From CAZMVY01 sp964617875 (lineage in GTDB: Bacteria; Planctomycetota; Phycisphaerae; UBA1845; PWPN01), in NCBI GenBank assembly GCA_964617875.1, contig CAZUAI010000017.1:14530-78529 (forward strand): a DNA stretch of 64,000 nucleotides, in the 5' to 3' direction. This document shows positions 35,858 to 43,554 of the stretch, one piece after another. The translations under genes and the position numbers were made by a program. A model generated the notes under the pieces. The model did no database searches. It was given only the letters and a program-made list of their open reading frames with translations, and was not told where the DNA came from. The first letter of the stretch is position 1, and each line of letters opens with the position of its first letter.

Positions 35858-36037
35858 TCCGGACAAGCGTGCCGGACCGGTACAGAGTGCCAGGAGGTCT
35901 GTCGACCGTGATGCGGTGCAGAAACCATTCGGAATACGCGATGAGAGACAGCGTGCGAGGTGTCGGGCCTCCAGGGTAAGTCCACAGTCTGCTTCGACTG
36001 TTCGAGCCCCGGAGCCAGATGTCTCCGGGGCTTTTTT
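35858..36037 (+). ncRNA. Candidate small RNA or microprotein transcript
   Basis: A strong promoter and a strong terminator bracket about 180 bases with no recognisable gene. Within it AGGAGG (35892-35897) precedes a 22-codon reading at 35911-35979 starting MRCRNHSEYAMRD; spacing is 10 bases to GTG or 13 to ATG. CCTCC near the end of that reading (about 35969) could pair with the AGGAGG. So it may be a structured RNA such as 6S, a leader-peptide attenuator, or a microprotein mRNA. I do not recognise a known RNA family by eye. Confidence 0.4.
36005..36037 (+). terminator. Strong Rho-independent terminator
   Basis: Ten-base perfect arms AGCCCCGGAG and CTCCGGGGCT, loop CCAGATGT, then six T residues. 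It ends the unit starting at the 35824 promoter. Confidence 0.88.
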
Positions 36038-36145
36038 GTTGCATTGGGTGTATCGGTGTCAGCCGGCGGCTCGCGGGACGCCCACGGGGCTGGTCTGCGC
36101 GTGTACCGTGAACGGCATCGGAAATGGCACCGTCAGACCGCCAGA

Positions 36146-36217
36146 AAGTCAGTAGCTCAACGGCAAGAGCACCGGGACTTCACCCGGAAGTTGCGGGTTC
36201 GATTCCCGCCTGACCAC
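36146..36217 (+). tRNA. Atypical tRNA-like gene, anticodon undetermined
   Basis: A recognisable tRNA with D-arm GCTC-AACGGCAA-GAGC and T-arm GCGGG-TTCGATT-CCCGC. Two parts are irregular. The anticodon stem CCGGG/CCCGG leaves a loop of only six bases (ACTTCA), or eight with a 4-bp stem, so the anticodon (TTC, or possibly TCA) cannot be fixed and the usual T33 is missing in the TTC reading. The acceptor stem pairs only over GTCAG/CTGAC, with the two outer positions mismatched. It may be a decayed tRNA-Glu-like gene or an unusual functional tRNA. Confidence 0.55.
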
Positions 36218-36222
36218 CGCTC

Positions 36223-36607
36223 CGCTGGAAACGGAGCACGCGTTTGAGAACGCGTCGAACGGCCGGCCGGAGACTGGATTCGCCGCCAAGCCAGCCGGCA
36301 CCGCGCGGCGCGGGCGCCTCGATCGAGGCACTTGCGAGCAGCGCGGGCCGACACCGCAGGAGCGGCTTTGCAGCCGGGCAGATACCGGCGAGTCATTACC
36401 ACGGCATTCGGCCCGTCGCGGCCCCCGCGATTCACCTGCGGTGAACCGGCGCCGGCGGCGGACGACCCTGACGGGATCCCTGACTCGCCTCAAGCCCGGT
36501 TCCGCCGTGTCCGCGGGGCGCAGCGGTCGAATCGGTTTTCGGCCGGCCGGCATGAGTTCAACCAGGCGCCACAGACGCGCCTGTGACAGGAAGGATGGTG
36601 CATTCGC
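36223..36607. other. Intergenic stretch with nothing recognised
   Basis: About 385 bases between the tRNA-like gene and the slipin gene. I see no supported gene or repeat. A purine-rich ribosome site (ACAGGAAGGATGG) stands at its right end before the slipin start. Confidence 0.4.
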
Positions 36608-37744
36608 ATGTTCGGCAAGGTTCGCATTCACAAGCAGGAACGTGGCCTGTGGTTCCGTCACGGCGACTTCCACCGCCTGCTCGCGCCGGGCACCTACCGG
36701 CTCTGGAGCCGGCTGTGGAGCCTGACGCGGGACGCCGTGCAGGTCGTCAACACGCTGGACACCCGCTTCGCGCACCCTCTGCTCGACGTGCTGGTGGACA
36801 GCCAGGGCGTTCGCGACGCCCTGCTTGTCGTGGACCTCAAGGACACCGAGCGGGCGCTCGTCTGGAAGGACGGCCGTCTCGCGGCCATCCTCGGTCCCGG
36901 CCGGCACGCCTTCTGGCGGACGCCGTACGCCCTGAGCGTCGAGACGTTCAACGTCAGTGACTTTCGCTTCGAGCATCCGCGTGTCGAGACCGTCGTAGCC
37001 CACCCGGACGCCCCGAAGTGGCTTCAGGGCATTGACGTCGAGGCCCACGAGGATGTCCTGCTCTTTCGCGACGGCCGGCTGGTTGAGCGGCTGCGCGAGG
37101 GCCGCCACCTGTTCTGGAAGGGCGCCGGTCAGATCAAGTGGACGGCGGTCGATCGCCGTGAGCAGGTCGCCGACGTCGCCGGCCAGGAGATCATGACCAA
37201 CGACAAGGTCACGCTCCGCGTCAACCTCGTCGTGACGTACCAGGTGACCGACGCCGTCAAGGCCGTCACCGTCGTGAACGACGCCGCACAGGCCCTCTAC
37301 CGCGAGGCACAGCTCGTGCTGCGGGCTGCCATCGGCACCCGGCCGCTGGATGCGCTGCTCGCGGACAAGGAAGCCGTCGGCGCCGAGGTCCGTGACACCC
37401 TGACCCGGCGCGCGGCCGAGTTCGGCGTCGTGATCCGCAGTGTCGGTGTGCGGGACATCGTCCTGCCCGGCGACATGAAGGCGATCCTGAACCAGGTAAT
37501 CACCGCCGAGAAGCAGGCCCAGGCCAACCTGATCAAGCGGCGCGAGGAGACGGCCGCCGCCCGCAGCCAGGCCAACACCGCCCGGCTGCTGGCGGAGAAC
37601 CCGATCCTCGCCCGGATCAAGGAACTGGAACTGCTGCAGGAGATCCTCGCGGGCACCAAGGCCACCTTCGTCTTCGGCGACGGCGACATCGCCGAGCAGG
37701 TCCGCCGCCTGGTTGGCGGCGGCGACGACGACGAAAATCGTTAA
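36608..37744 (+). CDS. Slipin/SPFH-domain (band 7) protein
   Basis: A 378-residue stomatin-like protein. The N-terminal half has two similar modules (ERALVWKDGRLAAILGPGRH, then EDVLLFRDGRLVERLREGRH), the arrangement of the slipin-type family. The SPFH core follows (KVTLRVNLVVTYQVTD and LDALLADKEAVGAEVRDTL), then a helical tail with AEKQAQANLIKRREETAAA. There is no obvious N-terminal membrane anchor. Such proteins form large ring-like membrane scaffolds and affect protease and membrane organisation. It is monocistronic and followed by a terminator. Confidence 0.85.
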   Translation: MFGKVRIHKQERGLWFRHGDFHRLLAPGTYRLWSRLWSLTRDAVQVVNTLDTRFAHPLLDVLVDSQGVRDALLVVDLKDTERALVWKDGRLAAILGPGRHAFWRTPYALSVETFNVSDFRFEHPRVETVVAHPDAPKWLQGIDVEAHEDVLLFRDGRLVERLREGRHLFWKGAGQIKWTAVDRREQVADVAGQEIMTNDKVTLRVNLVVTYQVTDAVKAVTVVNDAAQALYREAQLVLRAAIGTRPLDALLADKEAVGAEVRDTLTRRAAEFGVVIRSVGVRDIVLPGDMKAILNQVITAEKQAQANLIKRREETAAARSQANTARLLAENPILARIKELELLQEILAGTKATFVFGDGDIAEQVRRLVGGGDDDENR

Positions 37745-37769
37745 GGTGCTCAGCCAAAAGGGCTTATAC

Positions 37770-37814
37770 GAAGGGTGTCCGTTCACCTCGGTGGGCGGGC
37801 ACCCTTCTTGTTCT
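37770..37814 (+). terminator. Terminator after the slipin gene
   Basis: Twelve-base arms GAAGGGTGTCCG and CGGGCACCCTTC (one G-U pair) followed by TTGTTCTGG, 26 bases after the slipin stop. Confidence 0.7.
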
Positions 37815-37888
37815 GGCTTCCCTCGCCCATCGTACCCCTCGGCCACTCCGTCCCCCGCACCCAGGCGCGCGTTCGCCGATCCGCCCCC

Positions 37889-37917
37889 TTGACAATGCGA
37901 AACGAGCGCTTTATATA
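37889..37917 (+). promoter_or_regulatory. Promoter of the efflux operon
   Basis: TTGACA (37889-37894), a 17-base spacer and TATATA (37912-37917): a near-consensus sigma-70 promoter. The start codon of the TetR gene is at 37942, so the leader is short. Confidence 0.82.
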
Positions 37918-37937
37918 CCCGTTTCAAACGAGCGTTT
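37900..37937. promoter_or_regulatory. Predicted TetR-family operator
   Basis: AAACGAGCGCTT (37900-37911) and AAACGAGCGTTT (37926-37937) are near-identical repeats, each a palindrome AAACG-N2-CGTTT or close to it. CGTTTCAAACG at 37920-37930 overlaps the second. They cover the spacer, -10 box and start region, so a bound repressor would block transcription. Autoregulation by the adjacent TetR protein is the natural reading. Confidence 0.72.
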
Positions 37938-37941
37938 AACC

Positions 37942-38595
37942 ATGACCAACGCGCCGCAGGACACGCAGGAGACTCCCCAACGGCTTCTTGAGGCCGCCGG
38001 CGAGATTTTCGCCGAGCAGGGATTCCGGGCCGCGACCATTCGCGAGATTTGCGAGCGGGCCAAGGCCAACGTCGCCGCGGTCAACTACTATTTTGGTGAC
38101 AAGCAAGCCCTCTACAACGCGGTCATCCGCCACTGGTTCGGCGTGGCGATCCAGAAGTACCCGCCGGGCGGCGAGGCGCCCGACGACGCCCCCGCAGAAC
38201 AGCGGTTGCGTGCCTTCATACGGTCGTTTCTCTTCCGGATCCTCGACCAGGGCCGACCGGCATGGCACGGCAAGCTCATGGCGCACGAGATGACGGAGCC
38301 CACCCGGGCGATGGATGAACTGGTGGAGGCGTTCGTCCGCCCCATGATCCAGCGGCTGGACGCCATCCTCCGGGAACTCGTCGGACCGGGCATCGACGCC
38401 GAGACCCTTCGCCTGTGCGGCCGGAGCATCGTCGGCCAGTGCCTCTTCTACAACCACGCACGCCCGGTGCTGGAACGAATGGGGCAGGCCTGCTTCCGCC
38501 CCGAGGACATTGAACACCTGGCCGAGCACGTGGCGCGGTTCTCGCTGGCGGCCCTCCGGGAAATCGCCCGCGAGGGCGGGAGGGCCGCACCATGA
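37942..38595 (+). CDS. TetR-family repressor (CecR/DUF1956-like)
   Basis: A 217-residue regulator. Residues 12-60 form the TetR helix-turn-helix (RLLEAAGEIFAEQGFRAATIREICERAKAN would be longer; the recognition part is ATIREICERA and VAAVNYYFGDKQALY). The C-terminal half resembles the DUF1956 ligand domain (MAHEMTEPTRAMDEL). CecR-type regulators control ABC efflux genes with the same make-up as those downstream. The next gene overlaps by four bases, so the repressor is the first gene of its own target operon. Confidence 0.88.
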   Translation: MTNAPQDTQETPQRLLEAAGEIFAEQGFRAATIREICERAKANVAAVNYYFGDKQALYNAVIRHWFGVAIQKYPPGGEAPDDAPAEQRLRAFIRSFLFRILDQGRPAWHGKLMAHEMTEPTRAMDELVEAFVRPMIQRLDAILRELVGPGIDAETLRLCGRSIVGQCLFYNHARPVLERMGQACFRPEDIEHLAEHVARFSLAALREIAREGGRAAP

Positions 38596-39752
38596 ACTTC
38601 GTGGCCATCAAGATGCTCATGGGCGACCGCGCCAAGTTCCTCGGGATCCTGATGGGCCTGACGTTCACCTCATTCCTGATGACGTGGCAGGCATCCGTGT
38701 TCGTCGGCATCATGACGCGCACGTACGGCTTCATCACGGATCTGGGGCTGCCGGACATCTGGGTGATGGACAAGAAGGTGCAGTTCATCGACGATGTAAA
38801 GCCCTTGCAGGATACGCAGCTCTTCCGCATCCGCGGCATCGAGGGCGTCGAGTGGGCCGTCCCCCTCTACAAGGGGATGCTCAAGGCCCGCCTCGAGAAC
38901 GGCACCTTCCAGACCTGCAACGTGTTCGGGCTCGACGATGCCACGCTCATCGGCGGCCCCCCGGAGATGGTCGAGGGCCGCCTCGCCGACCTTCGCCGGG
39001 CCGACGGCGTGATCGTCGACGTCGTCGGCGCCGCCGGCAAGCTGGCCAGGCCCCCCGCCACGCCCGGCGGCAGGTCCGTGCCGCTGCGCGTCGGCGACAC
39101 GCTCGAACTGAACGACCACCGCGCCGTCGTGGTCGGCCTCTGCCGCGTCTCGCGAACGTTTCAGTCGCAGCCGGTGCTCTACACGACGTACACGCGGGCG
39201 ACCACATTCGCCCCGCGCGAGCGAAAGCTCCTGTCCTTCGTCCTGCTCAAGGCGCGGCCGGGCCAGGACAAGGACGAGCTGTGCGAGCGAATCCGCCGCA
39301 CCACGGGCCTCGCCGCCTACACCCGCGACCAGTTCGCGTGGAAGACCGTCATGTACTTCATGAAGTACACGGGCATCCCCATCAACATCGGCATCGGCGT
39401 GGTGATGACCTTCATCGTCGGCATGGCGATCGCCGGGCAGACGTTCTACCTGTTCACCGTGGACAACCTCCGCCTCTTCGGCGCGCTCAAGGCCATGGGC
39501 GCGACGAACGCCCGGCTGCTGCGCATGATCCTGCTCCAGGCGGTCATGGTCGGCCTCATCGGCTACGGCATCGGCGTCGGCGGCGCCTCGCTGGTCGGCT
39601 ACGCCATCCGCGGCACCGAGGCGGCGTTCCGCATGTTGTGGCACACCCTCGGCATCACCGGCGGCGCCGTGACGGTGATCTGCATGATTTCCGCCGCGAT
39701 CAGCCTCCGGAAGGTGATGCGGCTCGAGCCGGCGGTCGTGTTCAAGACGTGA
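38592..39752 (+). CDS. ABC transporter permease, FtsX/DevC-like
   Basis: A 386-residue inner-membrane permease. It has one N-terminal helix (FLGILMGLTFTSFLMTW), a large extracytoplasmic domain at about residues 50-255, and three C-terminal helices with the FtsX signature region (NLRLFGALKAMGATNARLL). This is the MacB/LolC/DevC topology of a mechanotransmitting ABC exporter, with the ATPase as a separate subunit. It is coupled to the TetR gene by ATGA overlap. Confidence 0.88.
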   Translation: MNFVAIKMLMGDRAKFLGILMGLTFTSFLMTWQASVFVGIMTRTYGFITDLGLPDIWVMDKKVQFIDDVKPLQDTQLFRIRGIEGVEWAVPLYKGMLKARLENGTFQTCNVFGLDDATLIGGPPEMVEGRLADLRRADGVIVDVVGAAGKLARPPATPGGRSVPLRVGDTLELNDHRAVVVGLCRVSRTFQSQPVLYTTYTRATTFAPRERKLLSFVLLKARPGQDKDELCERIRRTTGLAAYTRDQFAWKTVMYFMKYTGIPINIGIGVVMTFIVGMAIAGQTFYLFTVDNLRLFGALKAMGATNARLLRMILLQAVMVGLIGYGIGVGGASLVGYAIRGTEAAFRMLWHTLGITGGAVTVICMISAAISLRKVMRLEPAVVFKT

Positions 39753-39756
39753 GGCC

Positions 39757-40473
39757 ATGGCGGGAACGAACGGCAACAACATCGCAGTGCACTGCCGTGG
39801 CGTCACGAAGACCTACGGCACGGGCGACACCGCCGTGCAGGCCTTGCGCGGCATCGACCTTGACGTCCGCACCGGCGAGCTGATGATGCTCGTCGGGCCC
39901 TCCGGCTCGGGCAAGACGACGCTGATCTCCGTCATCGCCGGCATTCTCGACCAGGACGACGGCGACTGCCGCGTCTTCGGCCAGGACTTCAAGCACATGG
40001 CCGGCCGGGCGAAGACCGCCTACCGCGGCCGGAACGTGGGCTTCGTCTTCCAGCAGTTCAACCTGCTGCCGACGCTCAGCGCCGCCGAGAACGTCGCCGT
40101 CCCCCTGCTGATCAACGGGATGCGGCGGCGCGACGCCCTCCGGCGGGCGTGCGAAGTGCTCGCCCGCGTCGGCCTGGGCGACCGCACGCATTCGCTGCCC
40201 GCCGAACTCTCCGGCGGCCAGCAGCAGAGGGTCGCCATCGCCCGCGCCATGGTACACGATCCGAAGCTCATCGTCTGCGATGAGCCGACCAGCTCGCTCG
40301 ATCACGAGACCGGCCACAACGTGATGGAGCTGATGCGAAACGTGGCCGTCGGTGCCGACCGCGCCCTCGTGATCGTCACCCATGACGCCCGCATCTTCCA
40401 GTTCGCCGACCGCATCGCGAAGATGGACGACGGGCACATTCTGAAGGTCGTGGACTCGCCGGGGGAACTCTGA
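39757..40473 (+). CDS. ABC transporter ATPase, LolD/MacB/DevA-like
   Basis: A 238-residue cytoplasmic ATPase. It has Walker A (GPSGSGKTTL, about residue 46), the Q-loop in FVFQQFNLLP, the signature LSGGQQQRVAIARA, Walker B LIVCDEPTSSLD and the H-loop IVTHD. It matches the subfamily that powers FtsX-type permeases. It begins four bases after the permease stop and stands 10 bases before the adaptor gene, inside the same operon. Confidence 0.93.
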   Translation: MAGTNGNNIAVHCRGVTKTYGTGDTAVQALRGIDLDVRTGELMMLVGPSGSGKTTLISVIAGILDQDDGDCRVFGQDFKHMAGRAKTAYRGRNVGFVFQQFNLLPTLSAAENVAVPLLINGMRRRDALRRACEVLARVGLGDRTHSLPAELSGGQQQRVAIARAMVHDPKLIVCDEPTSSLDHETGHNVMELMRNVAVGADRALVIVTHDARIFQFADRIAKMDDGHILKVVDSPGEL

Positions 40474-40483
40474 GGATACGCGC

Positions 40484-41593
40484 ATGATACGAAAGTTCGT
40501 CCTGCCTCTGCTCTCGGTCGTCGGCCTGTGCGCGGCGATCTGGGTGGTCACCCGCCAGAACCAGCCGGTGCCCGCCGCGCCGCCGGTGGCGCCGCCGGCC
40601 GAGGCGCCCTTCGCCTCGTACGTCGCCGGCTCGGCCCTCATCGAAGCCAACACGGAGAACATCGCGATCGGCACGAACGTGTCCGGCATCGTCACCGAAA
40701 TCGCCGTCAAACCGGGCAGCCGGGTCCAGGCCGGCGATCCGCTCTTCAAGATCGACGACCGCTCGCTCCGCGCGCAGCGCGAGGTGCAGCGGAGCGCTCT
40801 GCGGCTGGCCCGCGAGCAGCTTGCCCGCCTCGCCGCACAGCCCCGCCCGGAGGAGATCCCGCCGGCCGAGGCCCGCGTCGAAGAAGCCAGGGCCGCCCTG
40901 GCCGACGCCAGGAGCCAGCTCGACCTGTGGGACAGCGTGGCCGACAAGCGGGCGGTCAGCCAGGACGAGCTGAACCGCCGGAGGTACGCCGCGCAGGTCG
41001 CCGCCGCCAGGCTCCGCCAGTCGGAGACGCAGCTCGCGCTCCTGAAGGCGGGAACCTGGAAGCCGGACATCGAGATCGCCACCGCCCAGGTCGAGGCCGC
41101 CGAGGCCCAGCTCAGGCAGACCGAAACCGAGATTGAGCGTCTGACCGTCCGCGCCCCGGTCGCCGGCGAGGTGCTCCAGGTGAAGATCCGCCTCGGCGAG
41201 TACGCCCTGGCCGGCGTCCTCCAGACGCCCCTGATGCTGATCGGCAACCTCGATCCGCTCCACGTCCGCGTGGACGTGGACGAAAACGACGCCTGGCGCG
41301 TCCGCCCCGGCGCTCCGGCGATGGCCTTCGTCCGCGGCAACCGCGACCTCAAGACGCCGCTGCGGTTCGTCCGCATCGAGCCGTACGTCGTGCCGAAGCG
41401 GTCGCTCACCGGCGACAGCACCGAGCGCGTGGACACGCGCGTCCTCCAGATCCTGTACAGTTTTGATCGGACGGCGCTGCCGGTCTTTGTCGGCCAGCAG
41501 ATGGATGTGTTCATCGAGGCACCGCCGATCGGAGCCGCAACGCAAATGACCCGGCCCGCGCGCCTCGCGGGCCCGGAAGGGAGTCAGCAATGA
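40484..41593 (+). CDS. Periplasmic adaptor (HlyD/MFP family)
   Basis: A 369-residue adaptor with one N-terminal membrane anchor (FVLPLLSVVGLCAAIWVV). Then come a lipoyl half-motif (GTNVSGIVTEIAVKPGSRVQ), a long helical hairpin (about residues 105-215, rich in Glu/Ala/Arg heptads), the second lipoyl half (VRAPVAGEVLQVKIRLGEY) and beta-barrel domains. It would link the permease to the outer-membrane factor. The start of the next gene overlaps its stop (ATGA). Confidence 0.9.
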   Translation: MIRKFVLPLLSVVGLCAAIWVVTRQNQPVPAAPPVAPPAEAPFASYVAGSALIEANTENIAIGTNVSGIVTEIAVKPGSRVQAGDPLFKIDDRSLRAQREVQRSALRLAREQLARLAAQPRPEEIPPAEARVEEARAALADARSQLDLWDSVADKRAVSQDELNRRRYAAQVAAARLRQSETQLALLKAGTWKPDIEIATAQVEAAEAQLRQTETEIERLTVRAPVAGEVLQVKIRLGEYALAGVLQTPLMLIGNLDPLHVRVDVDENDAWRVRPGAPAMAFVRGNRDLKTPLRFVRIEPYVVPKRSLTGDSTERVDTRVLQILYSFDRTALPVFVGQQMDVFIEAPPIGAATQMTRPARLAGPEGSQQ

Positions 41594-43401
41594 CAAAACC
41601 GAGCCGCTGCAACGCAAGTATGTCCCGTCGTGGCATCGCGCAACAACGGAAGGGCGCAGGGTGGGCGGTTTTCCGAGGCCCCGGACTCGCGGTCTCGAAC
41701 GTTCGCCGGCCTGTTGGCCTTTCCCGTTTCTCCGCTTTCCGGCGCTGCGGGACGCAACGCCGGCGCACGCTCCTCGTTTCGGCGGGCGCCGCCCTGATCG
41801 CCGCGCTGGCCGGCTGCGCGGTCGGGCCGGATTACCAACCGCCGCAGACGCACACTCCGGCGTCCTGGGCCGAAATGCCCGCCGCCGTCCCCGCGACACG
41901 ACCCGCCGCCCCCGCCACGCAGCCGAGCCGTGCCGTCGCGGGCGGGGCGGACGTCACCACCTGGTGGCGATCGCTGAACGACCCGGCGCTCGACTCGCTC
42001 ATCGCGCATGCGTCGCAATCGAACCTCGACCTCCGTATCGCCGAGGCCCGCGTCCGCGAGGCCCGCGCCCTGCGCGGCACCGTCGCCGCCGGCCTCTGGC
42101 CGCAGTTGAACGCCGGCGCCGCGTACAACTACCGCGGGGCAAGCCTCAACGCCGGGCCGAAGGCGGAGGGCGGCCCCGGTCTGGGCGTTCAGGCGAGAAA
42201 CGCCGCCGTCGGCGCCGCCGTCCGCTCGGCCGTCACGCCGCCGTTCACGGTCGATCCCACCCAGGTCGCCGCGGCCACGGTGGCCCAGGTGGCGTCCGGC
42301 GCGGTCACCGACCGGCTCGGCGGCATGAACGCCGGGGTCTCGCGGGACCAGAACCTCTTCCAGACCGGCTTCGACGCGAGCTGGGAAATCGATATCTTCG
42401 GCGGGGTCCGTCGATCGGTCGAAGCGGCCGACGCCGACGTCGCCGCCGCCGAGGAGGGCCGGCACGACGTCGTCGTCACGCTGCTGGCGGAAGTCGCCCG
42501 GAGCTACGTGCAGCTTCGCGAGTTCCAGCGCCGGCTCGCCATCGCCCGCGAAACCATCAGCTCGCAGAGGGACACCGTGGAGCTGACGCGGACGCGTTTC
42601 AAGGCGGGCCTGACCAGCGAACTCGACGTCGCCCAGGCCAAAGCGCAGCTCGCGGCCACGCAATCCCAGGTGCCGTTCTTCGAGGCGACAATCCGGCAGA
42701 CGATCCACCAGCTCGGCGTGCTGATCGGCCGTCCGCCCGGGACGCTGCTGGAGGAGCTGACGAAGGAGGCCCCCATCCCGACCACGCCGCCGGAGGTGCC
42801 CGTCGGCCTGCCGTCGGACCTGCTCCGCCGTCGGCCGGACGTGCGGCGGGCCGAACGCGAACTGGCGGGGGCGACGGCCCGGATCGGCGTCGCGACGGCC
42901 GACCTGTTCCCCAGGTTCTCGCTGACGGGCTCCTTCGGCCCGCAGACGCGGGACTTCCGGCACATGCTCGACTGGCAGAGCTTCGGGTGGGCCGTCGGGC
43001 CGAGCGTGCGGTGGCCGGTCTTCGACGGCTGGCGCATCCGGTCCAACATCGAGGCGACGAACGCGCGACAGGAGCAACTCCTGGCGGCGTACGAGCGGAC
43101 GGTGCTCGTGTCGCTCCAGGACGTGGAGAACGCTCTGGTGGGCTACGCCAACGAGCAGGTGCGCCACGACGCGCTCGCGGAAGCCGTCGCGAGCAACCGC
43201 CGCGCCCTGGACCTCAGCAACGAGCTGTACTCGAAGGGCCTGATCGCGTTCCTCAACGTGCTCGAGTCGCAGCGGGCGTTGTATGCGACGCAGGACCAGC
43301 TGATTCAGAGCGAGGCCGCCGTCGTCGCCAACCTCATCGCCCTTTACAAGGCCCTCGGCGGCGGCTGGACCGTCGAGTCAGGCCCCATGGCGGCCAGGTG
43401 A
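41590..43401 (+). CDS. Outer-membrane factor lipoprotein (NodT/OprM-like)
   Basis: A 603-residue efflux channel. The lipobox is at about residue 76 (ALIAALAGCAVGPDYQPP), with the typical VGPDYxxP mature start. Two outer-membrane efflux domains follow, with LDVAQAKAQLAATQSQVPFF and GLPSDLLRRRPDVRRAERELA. The 55 residues ahead of the signal peptide are unusual: part of them is encoded by the 53-bp repeat at 41659-41711. Either the leader is tolerated or translation begins further in, yet the ATG at 41590 is coupled to the adaptor gene. Confidence 0.88.
   Translation: MTKPSRCNASMSRRGIAQQRKGAGWAVFRGPGLAVSNVRRPVGLSRFSAFRRCGTQRRRTLLVSAGAALIAALAGCAVGPDYQPPQTHTPASWAEMPAAVPATRPAAPATQPSRAVAGGADVTTWWRSLNDPALDSLIAHASQSNLDLRIAEARVREARALRGTVAAGLWPQLNAGAAYNYRGASLNAGPKAEGGPGLGVQARNAAVGAAVRSAVTPPFTVDPTQVAAATVAQVASGAVTDRLGGMNAGVSRDQNLFQTGFDASWEIDIFGGVRRSVEAADADVAAAEEGRHDVVVTLLAEVARSYVQLREFQRRLAIARETISSQRDTVELTRTRFKAGLTSELDVAQAKAQLAATQSQVPFFEATIRQTIHQLGVLIGRPPGTLLEELTKEAPIPTTPPEVPVGLPSDLLRRRPDVRRAERELAGATARIGVATADLFPRFSLTGSFGPQTRDFRHMLDWQSFGWAVGPSVRWPVFDGWRIRSNIEATNARQEQLLAAYERTVLVSLQDVENALVGYANEQVRHDALAEAVASNRRALDLSNELYSKGLIAFLNVLESQRALYATQDQLIQSEAAVVANLIALYKALGGGWTVESGPMAAR
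41659..41711 (-). repeat. 53-bp imperfect palindrome, family B, copy 2 (inside a gene)
   Basis: Gap-free partner of 28834-28886, 44 of 53 bases identical by eye. It lies in frame in the region encoding the N-terminal extension of the outer-membrane factor, upstream of its lipoprotein signal. Flanking direct repeats are not evident. Confidence 0.7.
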
Positions 43402-43554
43402 GCGTCCCCGCCGGAGCCAGGGCCCCCGCCGACGTGCCGCCCCGCCGTGGCCGAAGGCGTCGATGTCGGCTCCGCAATGTTCCGCAGGAGGACAAACGCC
43501 GGCAGCCATCCGGCTGACGGGCGAAGAAGAGCCGGGCCTTGCCGCAGGTCGTTC

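Noticed and set aside
35858..36217. A tmRNA made from the small transcript plus the tRNA-like gene
   Set aside because: A strong terminator separates them, the tRNA-like part has an anticodon arm, and no tag peptide ending in ALAA is encoded.
36146..36217. Selenocysteine tRNA because of a possible TCA anticodon
   Set aside because: There is no long extra arm or long acceptor branch, and no selAB genes or UGA-containing selenoprotein is seen.
40484..43401. Type I secretion system for a protein toxin
   Set aside because: The permease is FtsX-like with a separate LolD-like ATPase, not an ABC protein of the HlyB type, and there is no RTX substrate gene.
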